Source: Candidatus Corynebacterium faecipullorum
Lineage (GTDB): Bacteria; Actinomycetota; Actinomycetes; Mycobacteriales; Mycobacteriaceae
Direction of reading: 5' to 3'
NCBI GenBank assembly: GCA_019114925.1
Contig: DXEO01000199.1
Span: forward strand, 1 to 10,103
DNA length: 10,103 nucleotides
Below are positions 1-5,779 of this stretch, piece by piece. Numbering within the stretch: position 1 is the stretch's first letter; every line of letters starts with the position of its first letter. The translations under genes were made by a program, and so were the position numbers. The notes under the pieces are model-generated. The model did not search any database, was not told the DNA's origin, and saw only the letters and a program-made list of their open reading frames with translations.

Positions 1-90
1 AGACAGCCACAACAGGATGGCGCCAACGAACATCAGCACGGGTCCGATGCGTTTAGCTCCACTGTGCTTTGCTTCAGTGCGCTTAGCCAT
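1..90 (-). CDS. Membrane protein, N-terminal fragment (probable Trp-region membrane protein)
   Basis: Only the first 30 codons lie in the window; the gene continues past the left edge. The fragment begins MAKRTEAKHSGAKRIG, a short basic cytoplasmic leader, followed by PVLMFVGAILLWLS, the start of a hydrophobic helix. The ATG at 90-88 is preceded by GGAGG at 101-97, six bases upstream. It overlaps the hisI stop by eight bases (ATGGCTAA), so translation is probably coupled and the gene belongs to the his transcript. A basic leader followed by a helix ending near LLW-S fits the TIGR02234 membrane proteins found beside trp genes in actinobacteria. That assignment is inferred from 30 residues and position after hisI, and no function is known for the family. 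Confidence 0.7.
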   Translation of the reverse strand, partial: MAKRTEAKHSGAKRIGPVLMFVGAILLWLS

Positions 91-493
91 TGTTCTCCTC
101 CCCGAAGAGATTGCGTGCATCGAAGCACGTCCGGTCCCCGGTATGGCACGCGCCGCCGTGCTGACGCACGGTCAGCAAAACGGTGTCTCCATCGCAATCC
201 AAGCGCGCGCCCACCACCTCTTGGGTATTACCGGACGTCAGACCCTTAATCCAATACTCGCGGCGCGAGCGTGAATAATAGGTTCCACGACGCGTTGCCA
301 ACGTATAGGCCAAGGCATGATCATCCATCCACGCCAGCATGAGCACTTCTCCGCGCTCCGATTGCACAATGGCTGGAACCAAGCCCGCCTCGTTGCGCTT
401 CAGCTGCTGAGCAATCTCTTCACTCAGTTCATAGTCACCTACGGCCTCTGAATCAGTGCTTATGTGTCCGCTGCTGTCATTGTGTTCCTTCAC
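83..493 (-). CDS. hisI: Phosphoribosyl-AMP cyclohydrolase
   Basis: Opens the adenine ring of phosphoribosyl-AMP to give ProFAR (step 3 of histidine synthesis, cytoplasmic). The 136-residue product shows the family core: WMDDHALAYTLATRRG (56-70), SRSRREYWIKG (75-84), LDCDGD (98-103; D99, D101 and D103 expected to bind Mg, C100 Zn) and ACHTGDRTCF (115-124; C116 and C123 expected Zn ligands). There is no HisE domain, so it is monofunctional, as is usual in corynebacteria, where hisE lies with hisG elsewhere. The start is GTG at 493-491, sharing one base with the hisF TAG stop; GGAGG at 505-501 is seven bases upstream and no in-frame ATG precedes the core. This gives an N-terminus about 18 residues longer than typical monofunctional HisI proteins (about 118 aa from memory). 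Identification is firm; the extension depends on the start. Confidence 0.96.
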   Translation of the reverse strand: MKEHNDSSGHISTDSEAVGDYELSEEIAQQLKRNEAGLVPAIVQSERGEVLMLAWMDDHALAYTLATRRGTYYSRSRREYWIKGLTSGNTQEVVGARLDCDGDTVLLTVRQHGGACHTGDRTCFDARNLFGEENNG

Positions 494-1254
494 TAGCGGA
501 CCTCCCTCCCTGCTGCGGCGAGCGCCTCTTTAACCTCAGAGATCTCTACCTCACCGAAGTGGAAGATGCTGGCCGCGAGCACGGCATCTGCCCCAGCGTC
601 AACAGCTGGTGGGAAATGCTCGGCCTTACCCGCTCCGCCGGAGGCGATGATCGGCACGGACACCGCCGCACGCACCGCCTCGATCAATTCGATGTCGAAA
701 CCCGCCTTGGTGCCGTCCCCATCCATTGAGTTCAGCAGAATCTCACCAACCCCCAGTTCCTCTCCACGCTTGGCCCACTCCACGGCGTCGAGACCCGCAG
801 AGCGCGTTCCGCCATGCGTGGTGACCTCAAAGCCGCTGGGAAAATCCGCTGCGCGGCGAGCATCCACCGAAAGCACAATGCACTGGGAACCGAAGACATC
901 CGCCAGTTCGCGTAGCAATTCCGGGCGGGCAATGGCAGAGGAGTTTACTGAGACCTTATCCGCGCCGGCGCGGAGCAGCTCACGGACATCATCCACCGAC
1001 CTGACGCCACCGCCAACGGTCAACGGGATGAAAACTTGATCGGCCGTACGGCGCACCACATCGAGCATGGTGCCGCGGCCATCCTTTGACGCGGAGACGT
1101 CCAGGAAGGTCAGCTCATCAGCGCCCACCTGGCCGTAGCGGGCAGCCAACTCCACCGGGTCGCCGGCATCACGCAGGTTTTCGAAATTCACGCCTTTGAC
1201 CACGCGGCCATTATCAACGTCAAGACACGGGATCACGCGCACGGCAAGTGCCAT
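493..1254 (-). CDS. hisF: Imidazole glycerol phosphate synthase, cyclase subunit
   Basis: Uses ammonia delivered by HisH to convert PRFAR into imidazole glycerol phosphate and AICAR. The product is a 253-residue (beta/alpha)8 barrel of normal family length. Visible landmarks are RVIPCLDVDNGRVVKG (6-21; catalytic D11, K19), phosphate-binding GGGVR (81-85), SVDARR (129-134; catalytic D130), LLNSMDGDGTKAGFD (173-187) and the second phosphate site SGGAG (205-209). An ATG at 1263 is in frame but abuts the Shine-Dalgarno directly. AGGAGG at 1269-1264 sits nine bases before the ATG at 1254, so the protein starts MALAVRVIPC. Its stop shares one base with the hisI GTG. Unlike most joints in the operon, it is separated from the upstream impA by 120 bp and so carries its own strong ribosome site. 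Confidence 0.97.
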   Translation of the reverse strand: MALAVRVIPCLDVDNGRVVKGVNFENLRDAGDPVELAARYGQVGADELTFLDVSASKDGRGTMLDVVRRTADQVFIPLTVGGGVRSVDDVRELLRAGADKVSVNSSAIARPELLRELADVFGSQCIVLSVDARRAADFPSGFEVTTHGGTRSAGLDAVEWAKRGEELGVGEILLNSMDGDGTKAGFDIELIEAVRAAVSVPIIASGGAGKAEHFPPAVDAGADAVLAASIFHFGEVEISEVKEALAAAGREVR

Positions 1255-1374
1255 GGTGAGCATCCTCCTAAAGCTAAAAGTCAGATGAGAGGCAGTCCGT
1301 ATGGAAACTACCGAATACTAAAACTACGCCCGGTATCAGCGCCCAATTCCAGCGCTGGGGTCTAGTGTCGAAGC
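1255..1374 (-). other. 120 bp spacer between impA and hisF with a small hairpin
   Basis: This is the longest non-coding gap inside the operon and no convincing ORF crosses it. Just after the impA stop lies a 6 bp inverted repeat (CAGCGC at 1337-1342, GCGCTG at 1352-1357, 9 nt between), overlapping a 10 bp palindrome CCAGCGCTGG (1349-1358). No U-tract follows, so it is not a standard intrinsic terminator. An AT-richer stretch on the hisF side (about 1270-1325) includes a TAGTAT that could be a weak -10, but no good -35 is visible. It may hold an internal promoter or an mRNA processing site; neither is shown. Confidence 0.4.
1264..1269 (-). promoter_or_regulatory. Ribosome binding site that fixes the hisF start
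   Basis: A perfect AGGAGG on the minus strand lies nine bases before ATG 1254 and zero bases before ATG 1263. The spacing rules out the upstream ATG. Confidence 0.85.
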
Positions 1375-2178
1375 CTAGCGCTCCCCATGCGGATTTCGGG
1401 CGATGGCATCCAGAATTGTGGCATGGACCTGCGGGGTCCCTCCCACAAAGCCATTCGAGTTGGCGGTCCACTCATTTCCTTCTGGATCACTCACGCGGCC
1501 ACCGGCGGCTTTGATCATGAGCGCACCCGCCGCGTTATCCCATGGATGCGGCGAGAAATTCACCGCTCCATCAAACACGCCTTGGGCCACGAAGGCATTG
1601 TCCAGCCCCACCGACCCAGTCATGCGGGGACGCAAGCCGGTCTCTCGGAGGTCATTGAACAAGCCGGTTGGCAGGTGTGAGGAACAGCCCACGTGGCCGC
1701 GAGCTTCGTCGAAGCCCTGAGCCTCCTCGCCGCCCCCGAAACCGGTCGAGGGGCCGCCGCTGGTGCGCAGCGGCATGCCTTGTGCCGCGACGACGCGACG
1801 GTTCAGCAAAGGAAAATCTGCGACTGCGACGACTGGCTTTGCTTCGTGCAAGAGCGTGACAAGAATTCCGCAGCACGGGTTTCCCGCAGAATAGTTCGCG
1901 GTTCCGTCCACCGGGTCCACGACCCAGATCGTCTCTTGGAGGTCTCCCCCATACTCCTCGCCGAGCACCGGGATTCCGGTGAGCTGACTCAGCGTTTGAC
2001 GCAACTGCTGTTCAATGACCAGATCTACCTCAGTGGCAAAGTCTCCTTCGCCCTTGAAACGCGCGGGCGCTGCACCGAGGCCCCTGCGAAAGAGATCATC
2101 AACGTGGTCCACCGCTGCTTCCGCAAAGGCAACAAGCTCGCGTGGGTCCGACGTCGAAGGTCCTGTCATCGGGGCCAT
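1375..2178 (-). CDS. impA: Inositol-monophosphatase-family phosphatase (ImpA)
   Basis: A Mg-dependent, Li-sensitive-type phosphatase of 267 residues. All three family motifs are intact: GEEYGG (73-78; metal-binding E74/E75), WVVDPVDGTANY (85-96; metal ligands D88 and D91) and HPWDNAAGALMIKAAGGR (211-228; D214). The earlier FATEVD (47-52) is also typical. In actinobacteria this superfamily includes HisN, the histidinol-phosphate phosphatase, so the substrate could be histidinol phosphate, myo-inositol phosphate or both. In C. glutamicum the gene in this operon position is impA, and the main HisN is encoded elsewhere. The start is ATG 2178, seven bases after AGGAGAGG (2193-2186); a second ATG at 2169 is too far from it. 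The gene begins four bases after the hisA stop, implying coupled translation. The middle (141-161) is glycine-rich, which is normal in poorly conserved loops of this family. Confidence 0.9.
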   Translation of the reverse strand: MAPMTGPSTSDPRELVAFAEAAVDHVDDLFRRGLGAAPARFKGEGDFATEVDLVIEQQLRQTLSQLTGIPVLGEEYGGDLQETIWVVDPVDGTANYSAGNPCCGILVTLLHEAKPVVAVADFPLLNRRVVAAQGMPLRTSGGPSTGFGGGEEAQGFDEARGHVGCSSHLPTGLFNDLRETGLRPRMTGSVGLDNAFVAQGVFDGAVNFSPHPWDNAAGALMIKAAGGRVSDPEGNEWTANSNGFVGGTPQVHATILDAIARNPHGER

Positions 2179-2182
2179 CGGC

Positions 2183-2965
2183 CTACCTCTCCTCAATCGG
2201 GTCGATGTATTGCTCTCCCGGCAGCGGGGTAACCTCTGCGACGGCAGCGAGGGCCTCCTCCAGAGTGAAGCGTTCCTCATAGAGAGCCTTGCCAATAATG
2301 GCGGAATCAATTCCCTCATTTTCGTAGAGGGCCAACTCACGCAGATCATCCAGCGTGGAGATTCCTCCAGACGCAGTGATCTTGGCTTCCGTGGCGGCCG
2401 CGACCTCACGCAACAACTCAATGTTGGGGCCCTGCAGCGTACCGTCCTTGGACACATCCGTTACTACAAAGCGAGTACAACCAGCCGCATCGAGGCGTTC
2501 GAGGACCTCCCAAAGGTCACCGCCATCGGATACCCAGCCGTTACCGCGCGTACGCCACTCGCCATCCACCAGCCGGACTGCCAAGTCCACTGCGATGCGG
2601 TCACCGTGTTCTGCCAAGGCCTTGGCAATCCAGTCAGGGTTCTCCAAAGCCGCGGTACCAATATTGACGCGGCGTGCACCGGTGGCAAGAGCCCGGGCCA
2701 GAGATTCATCATCTCGAATCCCGCCGGTCAGCTCCACATTCAAGTCCACGCTCGTGGTGATTTCAGCAAGCAGTTCATGGTTGGAACCGCGGCCAAAAGC
2801 AGCGTCCAGATCAACTGCATGCAGCCACTGCGCGCCCTGGGCCTGCCACTTCAGGGCAGCCTCACGCGGCGAGCCATAGGATTTTTCAGTTCCGGCCTCT
2901 CCTTGATCAAGGCGAACAGCCTGACCATCAACGACATCAACCGCGGGCAACAGTGTAAAACTCAT
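2183..2965 (-). CDS. hisA: ProFAR isomerase (HisA)
   Basis: Isomerises ProFAR to PRFAR by an Amadori rearrangement. The 260-residue (beta/alpha)8 barrel shows LPAVDVVDGQAVRLDQG (6-22; catalytic base D10), ELTGGIRDD (78-86, phosphate site), VVTDVSKDGTLQGPN (167-181; catalytic D170) and ASGGIS (198-203, second phosphate site). The sequence around 134-150 (DGEWRTRGNGWVSDGGD) is of the actinobacterial HisA/PriA kind. Some actinobacterial PriA enzymes also act as TrpF, whereas corynebacterial ones are reported to be HisA-specialised, so dual activity cannot be decided by reading. ATG 2965 is chosen because the family begins right there (MSFTLLPAVD), although the nearest purine-rich site (AAAGG) is about 13 bases away. 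A GTG at 2986 would add seven residues with no better ribosome site. The C-terminal tail (about 245-260) looks longer than usual. The gene starts 30 bp after hisH. Confidence 0.95.
   Translation of the reverse strand: MSFTLLPAVDVVDGQAVRLDQGEAGTEKSYGSPREAALKWQAQGAQWLHAVDLDAAFGRGSNHELLAEITTSVDLNVELTGGIRDDESLARALATGARRVNIGTAALENPDWIAKALAEHGDRIAVDLAVRLVDGEWRTRGNGWVSDGGDLWEVLERLDAAGCTRFVVTDVSKDGTLQGPNIELLREVAAATEAKITASGGISTLDDLRELALYENEGIDSAIIGKALYEERFTLEEALAAVAEVTPLPGEQYIDPIEER
2186..2193 (-). promoter_or_regulatory. Ribosome binding site that fixes the impA start
   Basis: AGGAGAGG lies inside the last codons of hisA, seven bases before ATG 2178. It rules out the long upstream reading-frame extension, which would run antiparallel to nothing but over hisA in another frame. 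Confidence 0.75.
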
Positions 2966-2995
2966 GGTGGGTAGTCTACCTTTCACGCGGACTCT

Positions 2996-3631
2996 TTAAA
3001 GCGTTCCTATCCAGTTCTTCAGCAGCTGCGAGCCGACATCACCAGATTTCTCCGGGTGAAACTGGGTGGCCCACAATGCCCCGTTGTCTACCGCAGCGAC
3101 AAAACGGTCTCCGCCGTACTCAGACCACGCCACCTTTGGTGGCTCCGTAATTTCGGTCTCGAGCTCCCAGTTCCGCGCTGCATAGGAATGCACGAAATAA
3201 AAGCGATCCTCTGCGCTCACTCCTTCAAACATGCGGCTTCCGCTAGGAAGCTCCACGGTGTTCCACCCCATATGTGGGAGGACGGGAGCCTGCAAGCGGG
3301 AGACCTCCCCCGGCCACTCCCCGCAGCCTTCGGTGTGCACGCCGTGTTCGGTGCCTGACTCAAAAAGAATCTGCATGCCGACGCAGATCCCTAGAACCGG
3401 GCGACCACCAGCCAATCGCTGACCAATGATTCGCGGCCCCTGTGCTGCACGCAGCCCCTCCATGCAGGCGGCGAATGCGCCCACGCCGGGTACCACGAGG
3501 CCATCGGCCTCTACGGCCAATTTCGGGTCTGCGGTTACCGTCACGGTGGCACCAACCCGCTCCAGCGCGCGCACCGCCGACCGGACATTGCCAGCGCCAT
3601 AATCCAGGACTACTACGTCGTGTGAGCTCAT
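2996..3631 (-). CDS. hisH: Imidazole glycerol phosphate synthase, glutaminase subunit
   Basis: Class I glutamine amidotransferase that hydrolyses glutamine and channels ammonia through HisF. The 211-residue product begins with the typical VVLDYGAGN (7-15) and has the oxyanion segment PGVGAF (48-53), the nucleophile elbow GICVGMQ (81-87; C83) and the His-Glu pair QFHPEKSG (190-197; H192, E194), so the catalytic triad is complete. The length is normal. Translation starts at ATG 3631, which overlaps the stop of the upstream transporter gene as ATGA; a GGAAAGGAAG tract just upstream is the ribosome site. Its partner HisF is separated from it here by hisA and impA. Confidence 0.96.
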   Translation of the reverse strand: MSSHDVVVLDYGAGNVRSAVRALERVGATVTVTADPKLAVEADGLVVPGVGAFAACMEGLRAAQGPRIIGQRLAGGRPVLGICVGMQILFESGTEHGVHTEGCGEWPGEVSRLQAPVLPHMGWNTVELPSGSRMFEGVSAEDRFYFVHSYAARNWELETEITEPPKVAWSEYGGDRFVAAVDNGALWATQFHPEKSGDVGSQLLKNWIGTL

Positions 3632-4902
3632 CGTACTTCCTTTCCGGGCCTCCTCGGCCTTCTAATCATGCGCAGGCGAGTCTGAATGTCATTCAGCTCG
3701 CTCACACGGGTCTTGCCCAAGGCGCGGTCAGCCGTGGACATAAGCAGGCCCACCGCGATGATGGCAGCGCCAGCGGCGAAGGCGCCATCATATCCGGACA
3801 TAGCCACAACGGCACCGAGAACCGTCGAACCAAGGCCGGTTCCACCGTCATAGAAGATATTCCACACCGCAGAGCCCTCCGAGAGACGCTCGCGCGGGAG
3901 ACGGTCGAACATCGACAACAAGGCCTCATTTTGCACGATGCCGAAACCCGCACCGTAGATGACAGTGCCGAACACGAGCAGCCATACTGACCATTCTTGC
4001 CACAGCACGGCGGCGATGAGACCCACGCCAAAGACTGAGAAAGCCTGGGCGGGAATCATCAGCGTGCCTGGCTGGCCCACTCGGTCCGCCACCACACCGG
4101 CCACATAGCGCGCAATCATGGCCGAGCCACCGATCACCGATAGCATGAGGCCGCCCAAGACGGCGCCGCGCTCCGGATCCAGCTCGCGCACCGCCGGGGA
4201 GATGAAGTTGGAGGCCACGCCGTAGCTCACGGAGAAACTGGTCAGGGCCAGCGCTGGGACGAGCACGAGCTTCCACATTGGTGCCCGCGGAGTGGTGTCC
4301 GTGGGATCCGGGAAGCCCACTGGAGCTGCCTTGATTTGGGGTACCAGAATGCACGTAAAGAATCCCAGCAGGCCAAGGCCAACGGCCAGAATATACACCG
4401 TGTTGTAGTTAAAGGCTGAAGCCACCGCGAGGCCCAGAGGCAAGAAGGCCATCTGGGCCGCACCGATGAACAACCCGAAGATTCCGGTGGCCTTGCCCAG
4501 AAGGCGCCGCGGCGTGATTTCCGCGATGAGCGCGTTCTCCGCCACCGTGAGCGCACCGAAGCCGATGCCGCGCAGGGCGGAGAAGCCCAAGGAGATCGGG
4601 GCGGCGTCGCCCAGCATGTGCCCCAACGCCGGCAGCCCCAGCAACAGTGCCGAGGCCGCCATAATCGGGCGATAGCCAAAGATGCGCAGCAGCATCGGCG
4701 TTGCCATCTGGGTAAGTACCGTGGCCAGCATGAACACGCCAGTTGTGGCACCTGCCAATGTCGCGGAACCGCCGGAATCCAGCACGGCCAGCGGCACCAC
4801 GGGCAGCAGAACCGACCACGCGCCGAAAGCGGAAACCACCGCGATCATGGTTTCCTTAAAGCCAGTAACCTTCCATACGCTCTGCGGGGTCTTTTCCGTC
4901 AC
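3628..4902 (-). CDS. Major facilitator superfamily transporter embedded in the his operon
   Basis: A 424-residue, very hydrophobic protein with about twelve predicted membrane helices, a hydrophilic central loop (about 189-210, KAAPVGFPDPTDTTPRAP) and a basic C-terminal tail (about 408-424). The second half carries a motif-A-like RYVAGVVADRVGQ (265-277) after the equivalent of helix 8, and the first half has LLRIFGYRPIMA (71-82) in the matching place. This supports an MFS drug/metabolite exporter-like fold. The substrate cannot be read from sequence. The start is GTG 4902, which overlaps the TGA of the upstream 60-residue gene as GTGA; the end overlaps hisH as ATGA. An AGGA 11 bases upstream is a weak ribosome site, so coupling probably drives initiation. 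The C. glutamicum equivalent is cg2301, also in the his operon. Export or import of histidine or an intermediate is an inference from context only. Confidence 0.88.
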   Translation of the reverse strand: MTEKTPQSVWKVTGFKETMIAVVSAFGAWSVLLPVVPLAVLDSGGSATLAGATTGVFMLATVLTQMATPMLLRIFGYRPIMAASALLLGLPALGHMLGDAAPISLGFSALRGIGFGALTVAENALIAEITPRRLLGKATGIFGLFIGAAQMAFLPLGLAVASAFNYNTVYILAVGLGLLGFFTCILVPQIKAAPVGFPDPTDTTPRAPMWKLVLVPALALTSFSVSYGVASNFISPAVRELDPERGAVLGGLMLSVIGGSAMIARYVAGVVADRVGQPGTLMIPAQAFSVFGVGLIAAVLWQEWSVWLLVFGTVIYGAGFGIVQNEALLSMFDRLPRERLSEGSAVWNIFYDGGTGLGSTVLGAVVAMSGYDGAFAAGAAIIAVGLLMSTADRALGKTRVSELNDIQTRLRMIRRPRRPGKEVR

Positions 4903-5081
4903 TTTGCCGCCAATCCTGCTGAGAAGATGTCCAAGAACCAGACCAAGGCGGCAGCCACGGAGACCGCCGCGAGCGCACCCGCGACCACGGTCCACAGCAC
5001 CGATCCGTTCTGGTATGCCGCCCACGCGCCACCGACGAGCAACCCGGCAACCAGAAAGAGAATGAGCACCATTATGTTCAT
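4899..5081 (-). CDS. Small two-helix membrane protein
   Basis: A 60-residue protein with two predicted membrane segments (about 3-22, MVLILFLVAGLLVGGAW, and about 28-50, VLWTVVAGALAAVSVAAALV), a short polar link (AYQNGS, 22-27) and a small C-terminal tail ending GLAAK. No catalytic motif is visible and the family is not recognised beyond its position, which matches C. glutamicum cg2302. ATG 5081 is six bases after the hisB stop; an alternative ATG at 5072 (M4) is possible. No strong ribosome site is visible, so translation is probably coupled to hisB. Its stop overlaps the MFS start (GTGA), which suggests the two membrane proteins are made in step and may act together. The start region lies inside a perfect 16 bp palindrome. 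Confidence 0.75.
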   Translation of the reverse strand: MNIMVLILFLVAGLLVGGAWAAYQNGSVLWTVVAGALAAVSVAAALVWFLDIFSAGLAAK

Positions 5082-5085
5082 AATG
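5070..5085. repeat. Perfect 16 bp palindrome over the start of the 60-residue membrane gene
   Basis: CATTATG (5070-5076) and CATAATG (5079-5085) are exact inverted repeats separated by TT. The palindrome covers both candidate ATG codons of the small membrane gene. Its loop is too short for a good RNA hairpin unless inner pairs open; it could be a protein site or chance. Confidence 0.6.
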
Positions 5086-5087
5086 TC

Positions 5088-5720
5088 TTAGAGCGCGCCC
5101 TTCGTCGAAGGAACTCCGGTCACGCGCGGATCCCGCTCGGTGGCCTGACGCAAAGCACGGGCCACCGCCTTGTACTCGGCCTCCGTGATGTGGTGCGGAT
5201 CGCGGCCATAGCGCACGTTGACGTGCAAAGTCGTCGCCGAGTGGGTGGCAAAGGTTTCAAAGAAGTGTCGGTTGATGACCGTGGCGTAATGACCACCGAT
5301 AATCTGCCACTCCATGTTCTCTGGCTCGCCATTCATAACAAAGTAGGGGCGCCCTGAGATATCGACGACAGCCTCCACCAGAGCCTCATCCATGGGCAGT
5401 AGCTGAGACCCGAAACGGCGAATCCCGGACTTATCCCCCAATGCCTCCAGAAAGGCACGGCCCAGCACGATAGCGGTGTCTTCGACCGTGTGGTGAGCAT
5501 CGATGTCAATATCGCCCTCAGCGTGAACGCGAAGATCGAAGGATCCGTGGGTGCACACAGCGTTAAGCATGTGGTCAAAGAACGGCAGCCCCGTCGAAAT
5601 ATCCGCCCGGCCGGTGCCATCGAGGTTTATTTCTACAGAGATCTTTGTCTCCCCAGTGACGCGCTCTGCGCGGCCAATGCGGTCGCCATGGTTGTGACGT
5701 ACAGCGTCGCCAGCACTCAT
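5088..5720 (-). CDS. hisB: Imidazoleglycerol-phosphate dehydratase
   Basis: Mn-dependent dehydratase that turns imidazole glycerol phosphate into imidazole acetol phosphate. The 210-residue product is the dehydratase domain alone, without the N-terminal phosphatase half found in enterobacterial HisB. Metal and catalytic motifs are intact: LPFFDHML (45-52; H50), DAHHTVEDT (74-82; H76, H77, E80), MDEA (110-113; E112) and DPHHITEAEYK (174-184; H176, H177, E180). The start is ATG 5720, with AAGGAG (5735-5730) nine bases upstream. An in-frame TTG at 5756 would add 12 residues (MWTHDLKKERGA in effect) that include the ribosome site itself, so it is rejected. The gene follows hisC after 59 bp and is followed six bases later by the small membrane gene. 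Confidence 0.97.
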   Translation of the reverse strand: MSAGDAVRHNHGDRIGRAERVTGETKISVEINLDGTGRADISTGLPFFDHMLNAVCTHGSFDLRVHAEGDIDIDAHHTVEDTAIVLGRAFLEALGDKSGIRRFGSQLLPMDEALVEAVVDISGRPYFVMNGEPENMEWQIIGGHYATVINRHFFETFATHSATTLHVNVRYGRDPHHITEAEYKAVARALRQATERDPRVTGVPSTKGAL

Positions 5721-5729
5721 TGCCCCACG

Positions 5730-5735
5730 CTCCTT
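5730..5735 (-). promoter_or_regulatory. Ribosome binding site that fixes the hisB start
   Basis: AAGGAG on the minus strand, nine bases before ATG 5720. It rules out the upstream in-frame TTG at 5756. Confidence 0.75.
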
Positions 5736-5746
5736 CTTCAAGTCAT

Positions 5747-5765
5747 GGGTCCACAATGTGGGCCC
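5747..5765. repeat. Imperfect 19 bp dyad in the hisC-hisB spacer
   Basis: Nine-base arms (5747-5755, GGGTCCACA; 5757-5765, TGTGGGCCC) flank one central base and pair at eight of nine positions. The mismatch is C-A in the his mRNA and would be a G-U pair in an antisense RNA. No U-tract follows, so it is not a classical terminator. It lies between the hisC stop (5780) and the hisB ribosome site. Confidence 0.5.
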
Positions 5766-5779
5766 AATTCATCATCTTT

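Noticed and set aside
1337..1358. Intrinsic terminator after impA
   Set aside because: The stem is only 6 bp with a 9 nt loop and no U-tract follows on the transcribed strand.
2179..2457. In-frame upstream extension of impA over hisA
   Set aside because: The added residues are Arg/Pro/Ser-rich with no similarity to the phosphatase family, they run over conserved hisA codons, and a good ribosome site precedes ATG 2178.
2015..2974. Plus-strand frame of 319 codons opposite hisA and impA
   Set aside because: Antisense shadow of two well supported genes; no domain or ribosome site.
4903..5025. Upstream extension of the MFS gene by 41 codons
   Set aside because: It would overlap most of the 60-residue membrane gene; the added residues are Gly/Arg-rich, and the GTGA junction fits the coupling seen elsewhere in the operon.
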